Shown here piece by piece: positions 37,033 through 46,865 of a stretch of 64,000 nt of DNA (its first letter is position 1; each line of letters starts with the position of its first letter). Both the position numbers and the translations under genes were made by a program. The stretch is from Bdellovibrio sp. (GTDB lineage: Bacteria; Bdellovibrionota; Bacteriovoracia; Bacteriovoracales; Bacteriovoracaceae): positions 22,784 to 86,783 of the forward strand of contig JACPIU010000009.1 in the NCBI GenBank assembly GCA_016187935.1, written 5' to 3'. A model generated the notes under the pieces. The model was not told where the DNA came from and did not search any database. It saw only the letters and a list, made by a program, of their open reading frames with translations.

Positions 37033-39684
37033 ATGATTTTGTATGCAAAGTTGGCGCTTGCGTCTCTGCTTATAGTTCAGGTGGTGTGGGCCAACGTTGA
37101 TGATCAACCGTCCGGTTGGTACTTTACTTCTGATGGAAGTGAGGAAGGATACCCGGTCTTTGTCACCAATGACTATGGTGAAACGCTTTCCAATCAAAAT
37201 GTGCCTGCGACAATTTCCAATGACCAGAAATATCAAACAGCTGTCAAGGCCCTGCGTGCTGCTCCCAAACTAGACACCAAGTTGCCGACCACAGATGGTG
37301 GAATCATCACTGTCAAAGATGTCCTGGCCATGCCAGTAATCAATACGGAAATTCGTTCGGACGGAAAACTGCATTATCTCGGGACAAGTGAGCTGTGCCC
37401 TGATAGTCGACTGCCGATGGGGAAGCTTCTCTTTTGCCTGCGCTCGGCCTCAGATCAATTAGAGGTGGAAATCGGCAACGCTCAAGAGTATGCCAAAAAG
37501 GTCGGCGCGCAAACCGAAGAAGTGCAAAACACCATAACACAAATGCAGTATATGCGATCAGTGGTCCGTGTCTGTATGAATACTTTGGCCCAGGCCCATG
37601 AATTGCCCACCAAGAATATGTCCGCAAATTTTCACAAAATTGCTCCTGGCCCTGATGGAAAAAAGAAAACAGGACTCGGGTTGTCTCCCTACCTACCACG
37701 ACCGCGCGTCAGCAATTCCCCCTTGCGCAAAGGCAATGGCACTTTTTCTTCTGACTATCTCGATTGCTTTTGGCGGCCAGAGGACAGGGCCCCTATTCTC
37801 TTGGCCGATCAAATTGAATGTAGACTCATGGGAACCCATCTTGAAATTTTTGCTCCTGAACTTGAGAAAATCTATAAAGGCATCTCTGCTCACGCTTTTA
37901 CCCAATCCTATTTTGAGGCCTTGAGGATGGAGGCGATTGCTCGTGCTATTAAGGCGGATCATGAGCTAACAGGCTTTACCGCAGATCCATACGATATGCC
38001 GAATCGTTGCGAACCCTTCAAGAAAGGTTTTGATCGCTTTGCCGCTGCCACCAAACCACGTCCCAATATCCCTTCGGCCGATGAACTCTTAAAAGTGGCC
38101 GAAGAAATAAACAATGTCGCACAGGTGGCACGAAAACTTCAGAAATTTCTGAATAAATGTGTCATCCCGGGTTATCTAGACGAAGAAGGGAACGTTTGTC
38201 TTCTTGAACGCATAGAGGAGACCAAAAAGGAACTGATGATCTTGGAAAAGGTCATTCTCGATAGGCTGGTGCAATACCCTTATCTCAGGGCAGGTCACTC
38301 GGCAAAAAAAGAAGTTTATGAGAATCTTCCCTACGTCGACAAGTTAGTGAAAGCAAAACCAGCTGACCTTGCGCGAATCAGAGATGCGGCCATCTATCAA
38401 GTCCATTTGGATTTTCGTACTACTCTTCAAAAATTTTGTAAAAGTTCACACGCCGATTCAGACTGGGATAACCTTGTTAATATGCCCGAGATCACTAGCG
38501 CCGTTTTGGCCAAGTTTCCCGAATTCACAAAAGTTCAAGAATGTGCAGAGTTTCGCTACAAGAAAGAACAATTTAATAAGTCCTTAGGCAATTTCCTTCT
38601 GGGATTTGGTTGTGCCATCGGTTCTGTTGTGCCGGGAGTGGGCCCGGCCTGCGCTGCCTACTACCTGGGAACAGCAGTTTCAGATTATATGGATGCTTCA
38701 ACTGATCTACGATGGAAGCAGGCCTGCTTAAGCACTGCAGCTGCAGAGGAAGATAAGACTATCTGCAGTTCGCAAGATTATTTGAGCGCACGTGAGAACT
38801 ATGATGATGCTGTGACGGAACTGGTGATAAGAGGAATCTTTGCAGGAATGGAGGGGGCGGGACAGATCGCGCGTGGAATCAGTTCTATTCGTGCCGCCGC
38901 GAGAGAGACTCGAGATATTGCCGAACTCGAACGAGTGGCCGCACGCTTGCGCTCAGCACGCAGTTTGGAAGAGGCCAAAGCTCTCACTAGTGCAGAAGGA
39001 AGAATTTTTGATGGAACGGTCGGGGCCCCGAGAAACAATGTTGGGGCACTTGAATTCGAGCGCATTCCCGAAGCTGACTTCGTTGCTTATCAACAAACCC
39101 CGCCAGTGCGCTTATCCAGGCAGCCTACCGAGGAATCACTATTGGGCCGCGCCTCGACTGGAGCAGCAGGTCCAGGGGAGCGTGCGGGCGGTGTCTATCG
39201 TGCTGTCACAAGTGATGGACAAGAAGTTGCTGTGAAGATTTATGGTGATTTTACCGCGCTCGAACGACTCGGGGGAGTCGAGAATGCGGAAAAGTATATG
39301 ATCGCTGAAATGGCCAAGGCAAAAGAACTTGAGCGCATGGGGCTTGGGCCAAAAGTCTATGGCACGACTCGTCTTGAGGATGGCCGTTTAGGTTTGGTCA
39401 CGGATGTGGTGCCAGGCAAGTTTCAGTCTGAGGCCGGGGCCTTTATCAATCAAAATACTTATAAGGATATCGAACAGGCCATTCAAACTTTGAACAAGAA
39501 TGGTTATGGTGCTGGTTTAGATTTTCAGTTCATGATCAAACCAAACGGACATATTGCAGTTGTAGATTCTGTCATGCTCACTCCTTTGTCCCAATGTGCA
39601 AATAGTTGTAGAACTACGGAAGAAATTATTGAGGGAGTTAAACAAACCTGGGCCAAATGGGCGATCGAAAATAAGCCAAAGTAA
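37033..39684 (+). CDS. Exported protein with C-terminal protein-kinase-like domain
   Basis: 883 residues. Signal peptide MILYAKLALASLLIVQVVWA before NVDD. A helical, Cys-containing body of about 500 residues is followed by a Gly-rich hydrophobic segment (about 520-550: LGFGCAIGSVVPGVGPACAA). The last about 165 residues resemble a kinase-like fold: GGVYRAVTSDGQEVAVKIYG with the ATP-lobe Lys735, the hinge LVTDVVPGKF, LDFQFMIKPNGHIAVVDS where the catalytic loop and DFG would lie (Asp830, Asp845). The HxDxxxxN Asn is not evident, so activity may be altered. An exported kinase-like domain is unusual; an effector role is inferred, not shown. Confidence 0.75.
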   Translation: MILYAKLALASLLIVQVVWANVDDQPSGWYFTSDGSEEGYPVFVTNDYGETLSNQNVPATISNDQKYQTAVKALRAAPKLDTKLPTTDGGIITVKDVLAMPVINTEIRSDGKLHYLGTSELCPDSRLPMGKLLFCLRSASDQLEVEIGNAQEYAKKVGAQTEEVQNTITQMQYMRSVVRVCMNTLAQAHELPTKNMSANFHKIAPGPDGKKKTGLGLSPYLPRPRVSNSPLRKGNGTFSSDYLDCFWRPEDRAPILLADQIECRLMGTHLEIFAPELEKIYKGISAHAFTQSYFEALRMEAIARAIKADHELTGFTADPYDMPNRCEPFKKGFDRFAAATKPRPNIPSADELLKVAEEINNVAQVARKLQKFLNKCVIPGYLDEEGNVCLLERIEETKKELMILEKVILDRLVQYPYLRAGHSAKKEVYENLPYVDKLVKAKPADLARIRDAAIYQVHLDFRTTLQKFCKSSHADSDWDNLVNMPEITSAVLAKFPEFTKVQECAEFRYKKEQFNKSLGNFLLGFGCAIGSVVPGVGPACAAYYLGTAVSDYMDASTDLRWKQACLSTAAAEEDKTICSSQDYLSARENYDDAVTELVIRGIFAGMEGAGQIARGISSIRAAARETRDIAELERVAARLRSARSLEEAKALTSAEGRIFDGTVGAPRNNVGALEFERIPEADFVAYQQTPPVRLSRQPTEESLLGRASTGAAGPGERAGGVYRAVTSDGQEVAVKIYGDFTALERLGGVENAEKYMIAEMAKAKELERMGLGPKVYGTTRLEDGRLGLVTDVVPGKFQSEAGAFINQNTYKDIEQAIQTLNKNGYGAGLDFQFMIKPNGHIAVVDSVMLTPLSQCANSCRTTEEIIEGVKQTWAKWAIENKPK

Positions 39685-39803
39685 AACGGTCCGAATGTAA
39701 TATGAAGTCGCACCATCTTACGTATTTCTGGCCTCCCGTAATGCATCTTACATGACCGGACAAATTCTTCACCCCAATGGTGGAGAAGTGGTGAATGGGT
39801 AGA

Positions 39804-41444
39804 TTATTGAATTAAGACTAGAGCGGCGTTCTTCTCCGCCTCACTTAAATTGGAGTTTTGAATTATCTGTAAAATAACCGGATATTCCCCAGGACGCGCT
39901 TCCGAATAACGAATTTGATTTTTGCCTTTTTCAATCGCTTCTGCATTTACCTGCCTGAAGACATCAATATTGAAATATAAACTTAGGACCCAACGCATTC
40001 CTTCAGCGGTCAGATTCTTATCTTTTAAGAAGTCGAAGGCCTCATCACGCATTTTCTTATTTTTAGAACTCGTGAATGTTCCTCGTTCTCCTCTTAACAT
40101 CCTTTCAAAATAGTGTTGAACAAAGGTTGTGGAAATTTGATCTTTGCCTTGCTGTGGAAAATTGGTAATCTTTAAAAGCTCGGAGACTCTTTCTAGATAA
40201 TCCTCTCCTGAATTTTCCAAGGCCTTAATTTCTCCATTCACAAGAGACGAAATTTTTTCATATGGAATTCTTTCACGTAAGGCCTGCTCAATAATAAACC
40301 GACGTGCTCGTCGAATTTGACTTCTATGTTGAGAATCATTTGGAATACTCAATGTCAACGCATAAGCGCGAGAGAGAATCTGCCCCCACTGTTCCTGGGA
40401 GAAGTGCTTAATCGAGATGATCGTGATGAGTGATGCAACAGAATTTCTTTGATTAAAACGGCTGCTTTCCAAACCTTTTAAATAATCGTCGATACTGGCA
40501 AAAAGCATCTCATCGCTTAGTCCAACCCAGCTGATATAATCCAGCATGGTGTTTTGGTCCATCAATTCCCGATCACCAGTCTCAAACCAAATTCTTTGCA
40601 GTGCCGGACGTGATTCACTGACTAAGGGAAGTTCGTTTAAGATTCTTAGGGCCTGAACGGAAGTGATATTTAATGCCGTCCGAGACTCACCAAGTGCTGG
40701 TCGAGCAAGATTGGCAAATTCTTGAAGAGTGAAATTTAAGTGGTAAAAGGCATACCAGACGGATTTTTTCTTTTCGGACAAATTGTTCTTGTCTGTATCG
40801 CTGAGCAAATTCTTTAGGGCATTTTTAAGTTTTTCCTTAATATTCGGATTGCTTCCAAAAAGATGTGAAAAAAAAGCGTAAATTTTTATCTTCTCAGATA
40901 AAGGAATATTAATGTCTACTGATTCAAGGAAGGCCAAAAGTAGATTTTTAAAATTTTGACTGGTCGAAATCTCTTTTTGAATCTGGCAGAATTTTGGAAG
41001 CTCATCCAGATTGCCATCGATAGAAGAATAAAGATTCAAATATTGTTTCAAGAGTATCGGCCATGCCCACTCGAGTGAGCTGGGGGCATTTAAAATAGTT
41101 TTAAATTTGCTGACATCTAGCTGGGCGGCGTCAGTATGCATAAATTCACAAGATTTTTTACCAATAAAATCCGCCCAAATTTGGGTGGCGTTTTCAACAT
41201 GCCGAGGAAGATCTAAACTGGGTGCTACAGAGGGTGTTTCGCAATTGCAAATAGGGACAGGGGAAATCCTACCGCAGGCCAGGGCGTGTTCGTCAGTATT
41301 GGGAGAATACAGATGGTAGGCGTGCCAAGTTGTTGTGGCAGGACAATCCATAACAGAGACGCCCGAACCAAATTCTTGGGCAGAAACAGCATCTTTGATA
41401 CCTAAAATAAAAATCGACAGCAAAAAAAAATAAAATCTGATCAT
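39804..41444 (-). CDS. Exported helical protein of unknown function
   Basis: 546 residues; ATG 41444 has AAGGGG seven bases upstream. Signal peptide MIRFYFFLLSIFILGIKDAV with cleavage near SA|QE. A Cys-rich N-terminal segment (MDCPATTTWHAYHLY; ACGRISPVPICNC) precedes an almost entirely helical body of about 450 residues, which may be an alpha-solenoid. No enzyme motif. Convergent with the kinase-like exported gene (119 bp apart). Confidence 0.7.
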   Translation of the reverse strand: MIRFYFFLLSIFILGIKDAVSAQEFGSGVSVMDCPATTTWHAYHLYSPNTDEHALACGRISPVPICNCETPSVAPSLDLPRHVENATQIWADFIGKKSCEFMHTDAAQLDVSKFKTILNAPSSLEWAWPILLKQYLNLYSSIDGNLDELPKFCQIQKEISTSQNFKNLLLAFLESVDINIPLSEKIKIYAFFSHLFGSNPNIKEKLKNALKNLLSDTDKNNLSEKKKSVWYAFYHLNFTLQEFANLARPALGESRTALNITSVQALRILNELPLVSESRPALQRIWFETGDRELMDQNTMLDYISWVGLSDEMLFASIDDYLKGLESSRFNQRNSVASLITIISIKHFSQEQWGQILSRAYALTLSIPNDSQHRSQIRRARRFIIEQALRERIPYEKISSLVNGEIKALENSGEDYLERVSELLKITNFPQQGKDQISTTFVQHYFERMLRGERGTFTSSKNKKMRDEAFDFLKDKNLTAEGMRWVLSLYFNIDVFRQVNAEAIEKGKNQIRYSEARPGEYPVILQIIQNSNLSEAEKNAALVLIQ

Positions 41445-41674
41445 GCGTAAACCCCTTTCGACACCCTGGTTATTTTTATATACAAGAAGGATGCCAGTTT
41501 TGGCCCTAAAACAAATGTAAAATCAATTAGTTGAGCGAATAAAATGTCTTTTTTCACACTATTGTCTATGTATCTGACGATGCTGAATTTTACACTCCCC
41601 GACTCATATATACCCAGCTAGAAGTCGCAAATCTTAATATTCAGAGGTCAAAACATGGAAAGAAATTAATCTCA

Positions 41675-41869
41675 ATGAATACATCTGCTTTTACTAAGGC
41701 GAAGGAGAGATTGTCAGAAAAAAAGCTATTGCAGATTACGCAGGATACGGGCAGAGAAGTTGATGCAAGATCATCGAATTGGCGATGGAAAAATCGAGAA
41801 GTTTATCTTGTTGATGGAACTCTCATACATCTTGAAGATACAGAAAAGAAGCTGCCACTTCGTGGATAG
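41675..41869 (+). pseudogene. IS4-family transposase remnant
   Basis: 64 codons. AFTKAKERLSEKKLLQITQD, then NWRWKNREVYLVDGTLIHLE, matches the region around the first catalytic Asp (VDGT) of IS4 transposases. The second Asp and Glu domains are missing and sequence similarity ends near DTEKK. The flanking intergenic DNA (41470-41670 and 41870-41960) carries no clear terminal inverted repeats. Confidence 0.6.
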
Positions 41870-41975
41870 TGCCCCAAAGATTTGGCAGTGACTCCTCCCC
41901 TATTCTAGATGTTGCCCGACAATTTGAAATTCCTAATCCCAGGCGCCACAATAAGAAGTGAAGTAAGGAAAATCT

Positions 41976-43424
41976 ATGGGGACAGTGCGAATATTCATAA
42001 TAGGATGTTTGATCAATTTTCCCCTGGCCTATGCCACCAATGGCGATTCCAATCGGGAACATATCGACCAGATCAATACCCATTATGTGTACTATGACAT
42101 CAAATACGATGATAAGAAGTTTTGCGATTATAAAATTATCAATAAGGACGTAATGACAAAACTCTGGAATAGCGGGGTTACCTTTCTTAAGGATTTTGGC
42201 AGCAAAATCCCAGCAGAACCTGATTATCTCAAGCAGCCTCCTTTTACCCAGAGTACCAACGATGAAATTCGGACATCCGGTCAAGACAGCTCAAAATATT
42301 ATAATGAAATGGAGTCCCATTTGCGCGCCCGGCATGACTCCCAAGACCAAGCACTTGATAATCTCTTGGCAGAAATTGAAAAATCCAAGGGGACGACCAC
42401 TCTGCCTAAAATTAGAAATCTAGATCCTGATGCGATTGTGGCCCTTCAGTTGGTGCAAGAACGTTTCAAACTCACGACGGAACAAATTCAAGAACGATTG
42501 GTCTACTATGACCTTTTGGATGATAAAGTGGAAACAACTATCGACAAAATGTTGTCGGAGTACCTCGACCCTGCCGGACAACTCCCCGAAGGATGGATTG
42601 CACCACAAAATATCCAATATATGGCGGTGGTTGAAATGCATCTAGATAACTTCCGCGGATTGCTCCATGATACAAAGACGCTCACTCAGTTCCTAAGTAA
42701 GTGCTATGGTGATCTGCGTGAAACTTATCTCACCACTTTGATTAACAATACTCCCGAAATCGCACTCCAGGATAAGGAGGCGGCCATACAACGCTACAGT
42801 AGTAGCGCTTATGGGCCATACAAAGGATCTTTCACAAAACCCGAAATTGTGAGTTTGGCCGGAATTCTGGATGCTGGTTCGATCAAGTATCAAGACAAAC
42901 TGTTGAAACATCCCACAACTTCCGACAAAACAGGACATGCTCTTTCTAAAATACGCCAGCAGATCGCCGCCCATTCAAAACTGGCCGATGAAAACGCTGG
43001 CATTTTATTAAATGCACGCGATCACCTTCAAACGCCCACACTCTCCACCACTCGTCGTGCGACCAATGAGAATGCGACGAACAAAGAACATGACTCTGTT
43101 GTCACAGTGGAAAAACCGGCCATGCCTTCTGAACAAATGAACTCTGGAACCCTCTCTGTCACGAAAGAGATGATTATTGATAGTAAAAAAATATTGGCCG
43201 AAGTTAATAGTGAGGAGCATACCCGCAGCATGGTGATCGATCTCAGCGGGCGCAGCACCCGCATGAATGAAACCGAGTACCAAGTATTTAGAAGATCAAG
43301 AAATGATTATACCAGACAGGAAGAGGATACCATCTTCACCATAATCTCTAAGGCCTACCATCGAGTCGCCTTTCCCATTTTCTTACTGCCCGAAGTGGTT
43401 GAGGCCAGACAGCAAAAACGCTAG
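41976..43424 (+). CDS. Exported protein of unknown function
   Basis: 482 residues; ATG 41976 has AAGGA six bases upstream. Signal peptide MGTVRIFIIGCLINFPLAYA before TNGD. The body is long and mainly helical with charged segments; the last 30 residues include a second hydrophobic stretch (AYHRVAFPIFLLPEVV). No domain recognised. It lies downstream of the IS4 remnant and 53 bp upstream of msrA on the same strand. Confidence 0.68.
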   Translation: MGTVRIFIIGCLINFPLAYATNGDSNREHIDQINTHYVYYDIKYDDKKFCDYKIINKDVMTKLWNSGVTFLKDFGSKIPAEPDYLKQPPFTQSTNDEIRTSGQDSSKYYNEMESHLRARHDSQDQALDNLLAEIEKSKGTTTLPKIRNLDPDAIVALQLVQERFKLTTEQIQERLVYYDLLDDKVETTIDKMLSEYLDPAGQLPEGWIAPQNIQYMAVVEMHLDNFRGLLHDTKTLTQFLSKCYGDLRETYLTTLINNTPEIALQDKEAAIQRYSSSAYGPYKGSFTKPEIVSLAGILDAGSIKYQDKLLKHPTTSDKTGHALSKIRQQIAAHSKLADENAGILLNARDHLQTPTLSTTRRATNENATNKEHDSVVTVEKPAMPSEQMNSGTLSVTKEMIIDSKKILAEVNSEEHTRSMVIDLSGRSTRMNETEYQVFRRSRNDYTRQEEDTIFTIISKAYHRVAFPIFLLPEVVEARQQKR

Positions 43425-43477
43425 GATGCAGATATGCAAAGATCAAAAAACTGGTCAATGGTTCCTGAGGAGCAAAT

Positions 43478-43972
43478 ATGAGTGAACAATATGAAACGGC
43501 CACCTTGGCCGGTGGATGTTTCTGGGGAATGGAAGAAATCATTCGCCATATACCGGGTGTGGTAGAAACAAATGTTGGTTATACTGGAGGAACAATCCCA
43601 GGCCCTACCTATGAAAAAGTCAAATTTGGCGCCACTGGGCACGCGGAAGCGGTAGAAATCATCTTTGATCCAAAAAAAATACAGTACCGAGATATTTTGC
43701 ACTATTTTTTTCGCATGCATGACCCCACGACGTTGAATCGTCAGGGTAATGATGTCGGCACGCAGTACCGCTCAAGCATCTTCTATCATTCCCCGGCCCA
43801 AAAACAGATTGCGGAAGAAGTAAAAAATGAAGTCGAACAATCCGGTAAGTGGAAAAAACCCATTATGACCGACATCGTCCCTGCAGGCCCGTTCTATAAG
43901 GCCGAAGATTATCATCAAGATTATCTTCAGAAACATCCCCAAGGATACACCTGCCACTGGTTACGCGACTGA
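43478..43972 (+). CDS. msrA: Peptide methionine-S-sulfoxide reductase
   Basis: 164 residues. The active-site motif GGCFWGME, with the catalytic Cys, sits near residue 12, and HDPTTLNRQGNDVGTQYRS is the substrate-binding region. The C-terminus lacks the extra resolving-Cys pair of longer forms; one Cys remains in YTCHWLRD. It reduces Met-S-sulfoxide using thioredoxin. ATG has AGGAG six bases upstream. No signal peptide, so cytoplasmic. Confidence 0.95.
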   Translation: MSEQYETATLAGGCFWGMEEIIRHIPGVVETNVGYTGGTIPGPTYEKVKFGATGHAEAVEIIFDPKKIQYRDILHYFFRMHDPTTLNRQGNDVGTQYRSSIFYHSPAQKQIAEEVKNEVEQSGKWKKPIMTDIVPAGPFYKAEDYHQDYLQKHPQGYTCHWLRD

Positions 43973-44124
43973 CACCGCTGTCGGCCTTACCAAAGTAATT
44001 CGCTCGGAGACACTCCGGCCCAAAATCTTCTCATAAGGGCCGATATGGCCACACTTTCTCCATTCTTCTTTGGCACGCTTCATGCTTATCAATGGAACAG
44101 GATTGCAAAGACAAGGAGGTTTTT

Positions 44125-44970
44125 GTGGCCACTCCGAAGTACATCGTATTATCGATCATCTTTACTCACCTAATGTTCTTTACCGCACCCAACGTCCAGG
44201 CCGGTCTCTGGTACGAAATCCCTAATGATAGTGAGCGCATCTTAGAGATGGGAACCGCCTCAGGTAAACACCATTTGAAACGGGAGTTTTCAATTCTTGT
44301 TTGGAATATCTACAAGGGGAAAAAGGCCACTTTTAAGCAAGACTTTAAAGCGCTCACCTCAGACAAAGACATCATTGTGGTTCAAGAATCTTTCCTCACC
44401 AATGATCTTGAATCATTCTTCATGAATGACATTGATTTTCATTCATGGTTTGCCAGTTCTTTTGCCTATAAAAAAAGCGGCGATAAAACGGGCGTCATGA
44501 CCAGCTCAAAAGTGCTGGCCCTCGATGCTTTCTATAAGGTTTCACCCTATCGTGAAATCGTCGGCAACACACCTAAAGTCGCCTTATTTACCTCTTATCA
44601 AGTCATGGGGAGCCACCTCCCTGTCATTGTTGCCAATATCCATGCTATCAATTCAGTCACGGCATCGATGCATCAGGCCCACATTGATCAGGTCTTCCAA
44701 GTTTTGGCCTCTCATCCTGGGCCGGCAGTCTTGGCCGGAGATTTCAATACCTGGAGTCGAAAAAAGTTGGAATATCTCAAAAACAAGGCAAAGAAGAGCG
44801 GACTTAAAGAAGTCGAATTCCCAGATGGTTCAGAGAGAATGCACACCTTTGGTTACCCTCTTGACCATGTCTTTCTGCGAGGATTATGCGCCCAAAATGC
44901 CCAGATCCATGGAGATATTCAGGGTAGTGACCATAAGGCCATGTCACTCAAAGTGCATCCTTGCAGGTAA
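44125..44970 (+). CDS. Exported endonuclease/exonuclease/phosphatase (EEP) protein
   Basis: 281 residues from GTG 44125, chosen because AAGGAGG lies five bases upstream; an in-frame ATG at 44092 has no site. Signal peptide (M)ATPKYIVLSIIFTHLMFF with cleavage after VQA. EEP motifs: FSILVWNIYKG, IIVVQESFL (metal-binding Glu), VIVANIHAIN, VLAGDFNTW (catalytic Asp-Asn) and GSDHKAMS (catalytic His). The fold covers DNases, phosphatases and sphingomyelinases, so substrate is not fixed. Located outside the cytoplasm. A second EEP protein lies at 53220-54302. Confidence 0.85.
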   Translation: MATPKYIVLSIIFTHLMFFTAPNVQAGLWYEIPNDSERILEMGTASGKHHLKREFSILVWNIYKGKKATFKQDFKALTSDKDIIVVQESFLTNDLESFFMNDIDFHSWFASSFAYKKSGDKTGVMTSSKVLALDAFYKVSPYREIVGNTPKVALFTSYQVMGSHLPVIVANIHAINSVTASMHQAHIDQVFQVLASHPGPAVLAGDFNTWSRKKLEYLKNKAKKSGLKEVEFPDGSERMHTFGYPLDHVFLRGLCAQNAQIHGDIQGSDHKAMSLKVHPCR

Positions 44971-45020
44971 TTTTATGTTTTCTACTCATTTTTATTAAAA
45001 TTAAATAGTTAAATAGTATA

Positions 45021-45052
45021 ATAGTGCATATAATATAAATTATATGCACTAT
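45021..45052. promoter_or_regulatory. Perfect palindrome overlapping recombinase promoter and start
   Basis: Arms of 14 bases, 45021-45034 and 45039-45052, with a 4-base spacer ATAA. The ATG at 45044 lies within the right arm, and TATAAT boxes occur at 45017-45022 and 45029-45034. No ribosome-binding site precedes the ATG, so the mRNA is probably leaderless or starts within the arm. It could be an operator for autoregulation or an RNA hairpin that masks the start (inference). Confidence 0.6.
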
Positions 45053-46075
45053 ATTTCAGGCAAAACAGACCCTGCTGCGCGCCATTTTAGGTTAAAAAAA
45101 GAACACCAAAAATGGCTCGGGCAATTCATCGAATCGTTGGCCCAAACCAACAAATCATCAAATACCATTCATAATTATTACTTTGATCTTGTGCTTTTTT
45201 TAGAATGGTATGAGCAGGTCACCCATTCTCTCATTGTTAAAATTCAAACCACGCATATTAATTCTTACATGCAGTACTTACTGGGCCAGGAGGAATGGAA
45301 CCTCCCGGCCAAATCCAGACGAAGCGTTTTTTTTGAAAAAATTTTGCACGCCTTTCGCCGCAAGCAGCACCCCTCGTTTGGGCCTCAGGAAAATCAAAAA
45401 CGAGCACAGAAATTAAGCGTAGCGGCCCGGCGCCGACACCTTTCCACCATTAAAAATTTTTTCGAGTTTCTAAAAGAGCAGCATGAGGACCTGGAACGCA
45501 ATCTATTTAGGGCAAATCCTGTCAAAAGTAAAAGTCATCAAATAAAACTCACCGATAAAGATCAAACCCCTACCTCCTTACTTACAGCTTTAGAATGGCA
45601 ACAGGTGTGCGAGTCGATTAAACGACCAAAAGACCGACTCATGGTTCATCTCCTTTATTATGGAGGACTTCGCCTCGATGAGTTGCGCTTGCTTAAAATC
45701 GAGGATCTTAATTATGACTCAAAAGGCTTAACTTTTATTCGCAAGGGTGGGAAGCGTCATCATCTCAAGATAATGCATTTTGAAACCATTGGACCTCTGT
45801 GGAGAAAAGTGGCCAAAGGCCGTTCGGGTGAGGAATTTCTTATGCTCTCTACTCACGGGCGCCCCTTTTCTCATCGCGGTCTCTTCCAACATATGCGCAC
45901 TCTTTTAAACAAAGCGCAGCTCCCTGCTCATATTGGGCCACACAGTTTTCGCAAGGCCTGCGCCACCCAACTTTATAATCGCACCAAAGATCTCCTCTTG
46001 GTGAGAGATTATCTCAATCACAGCGATGCCAAAGTGACCCAAACATATATTGACCTCCCCCTATCTCCTATTTGA
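45044..46075 (+). CDS. Tyrosine recombinase (XerC/D-like integrase)
   Basis: 343 residues. N-terminal core-binding SAM-like domain (about 20-165), which has a long insert (KSRRSVFFEKILHAFRRKQ), then the catalytic domain. Conserved residues visible: GGLRLDELRLL (first Arg, about 210), the Lys of RKGGKRHHL, HSFRKACATQL (His and second Arg, about 299), NHSDAKVTQTYID (His and Tyr nucleophile, about 334). Candidate for dif-site resolution or integrase of a mobile unit; a dif site was not identified. The start lies inside a palindrome. Confidence 0.88.
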   Translation: MHYISGKTDPAARHFRLKKEHQKWLGQFIESLAQTNKSSNTIHNYYFDLVLFLEWYEQVTHSLIVKIQTTHINSYMQYLLGQEEWNLPAKSRRSVFFEKILHAFRRKQHPSFGPQENQKRAQKLSVAARRRHLSTIKNFFEFLKEQHEDLERNLFRANPVKSKSHQIKLTDKDQTPTSLLTALEWQQVCESIKRPKDRLMVHLLYYGGLRLDELRLLKIEDLNYDSKGLTFIRKGGKRHHLKIMHFETIGPLWRKVAKGRSGEEFLMLSTHGRPFSHRGLFQHMRTLLNKAQLPAHIGPHSFRKACATQLYNRTKDLLLVRDYLNHSDAKVTQTYIDLPLSPI

Positions 46076-46130
46076 AGAAGCATGTGATTTCACGCTACAC
46101 TAATGTGTTACTTCGAAGGTGAGGTTTGCA

Positions 46131-46865
46131 GTGCTAAAATTGGTTCGCTATATTCTAATAACCTTATTGGTTGTTGGTGCACTTTTGCTTGCTTTACTCA
46201 TTGCATTTTTTCGTCCATTCTCCGATAAAAACGCCACCCTCTTTGCTCGGATGATCGGTCCCCTGGGGTTAAAACTCCTGGGAGTGGAGTATGAAATTTT
46301 AGGGGCCCAATATCTCGAACGGAAAGAACCATGTATTTACATTGGCAATCATCAAAATAATTTTGATATTTTCATTGTTTGTAGTTTCATTCCTACAAAA
46401 ACCATCTCTCTCGGCAAAATTGAGCTGCTGTGGATTCCCATCTTTGGCATCTTCTTTGTCTTGAGTGGCAATATCGTCGTCAATCGCGGCAATCGGCTCA
46501 AATCCATGCAATCAATGGAAAAAGTCAAACGCCTGATTAGCGAACGTAAATTATCCATTGTCATTATGCCTGAGGGAACTCGCAGCAAAGGCCGAGGCCT
46601 GCTGCCCTTCAAAAAGGGGGCCTTTCATACCGCTGTTTATACCGGGGTCCCGGTAGTTCCTTTTTGTGTCTCTTCATGGGAAGCCAATATTAATTTAAAC
46701 AGGTGGAATGCGGGTAAACTCATCATTAAGGTGCTCCCGCCCCTTAATCCCAATGGCACATCATCAAGAGAAGTCGATACCCTCCTACAGCAATCGCGTG
46801 CTTTAATGGAAAAGGAAATTAATCAACTCAATGTCAGTTTACAAGCAGCAAGAATAGTTCATTAG
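46131..46865 (+). CDS. plsC: 1-acyl-sn-glycerol-3-phosphate acyltransferase
   Basis: 244 residues from GTG 46131, with GGTGAGG six bases upstream; the in-frame GTG at 46119 is too close to that site. One N-terminal TM helix (YILITLLVVGALLLALL) anchors the protein. Acyltransferase motifs: GNHQNNFDIF (NHxxxxD), the block VNRGNR and PEGTRSKG. It adds the second acyl chain of phosphatidic acid in phospholipid synthesis. The end overlaps the convergent acidic membrane protein by 4 bp. Confidence 0.92.
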   Translation: MLKLVRYILITLLVVGALLLALLIAFFRPFSDKNATLFARMIGPLGLKLLGVEYEILGAQYLERKEPCIYIGNHQNNFDIFIVCSFIPTKTISLGKIELLWIPIFGIFFVLSGNIVVNRGNRLKSMQSMEKVKRLISERKLSIVIMPEGTRSKGRGLLPFKKGAFHTAVYTGVPVVPFCVSSWEANINLNRWNAGKLIIKVLPPLNPNGTSSREVDTLLQQSRALMEKEINQLNVSLQAARIVH

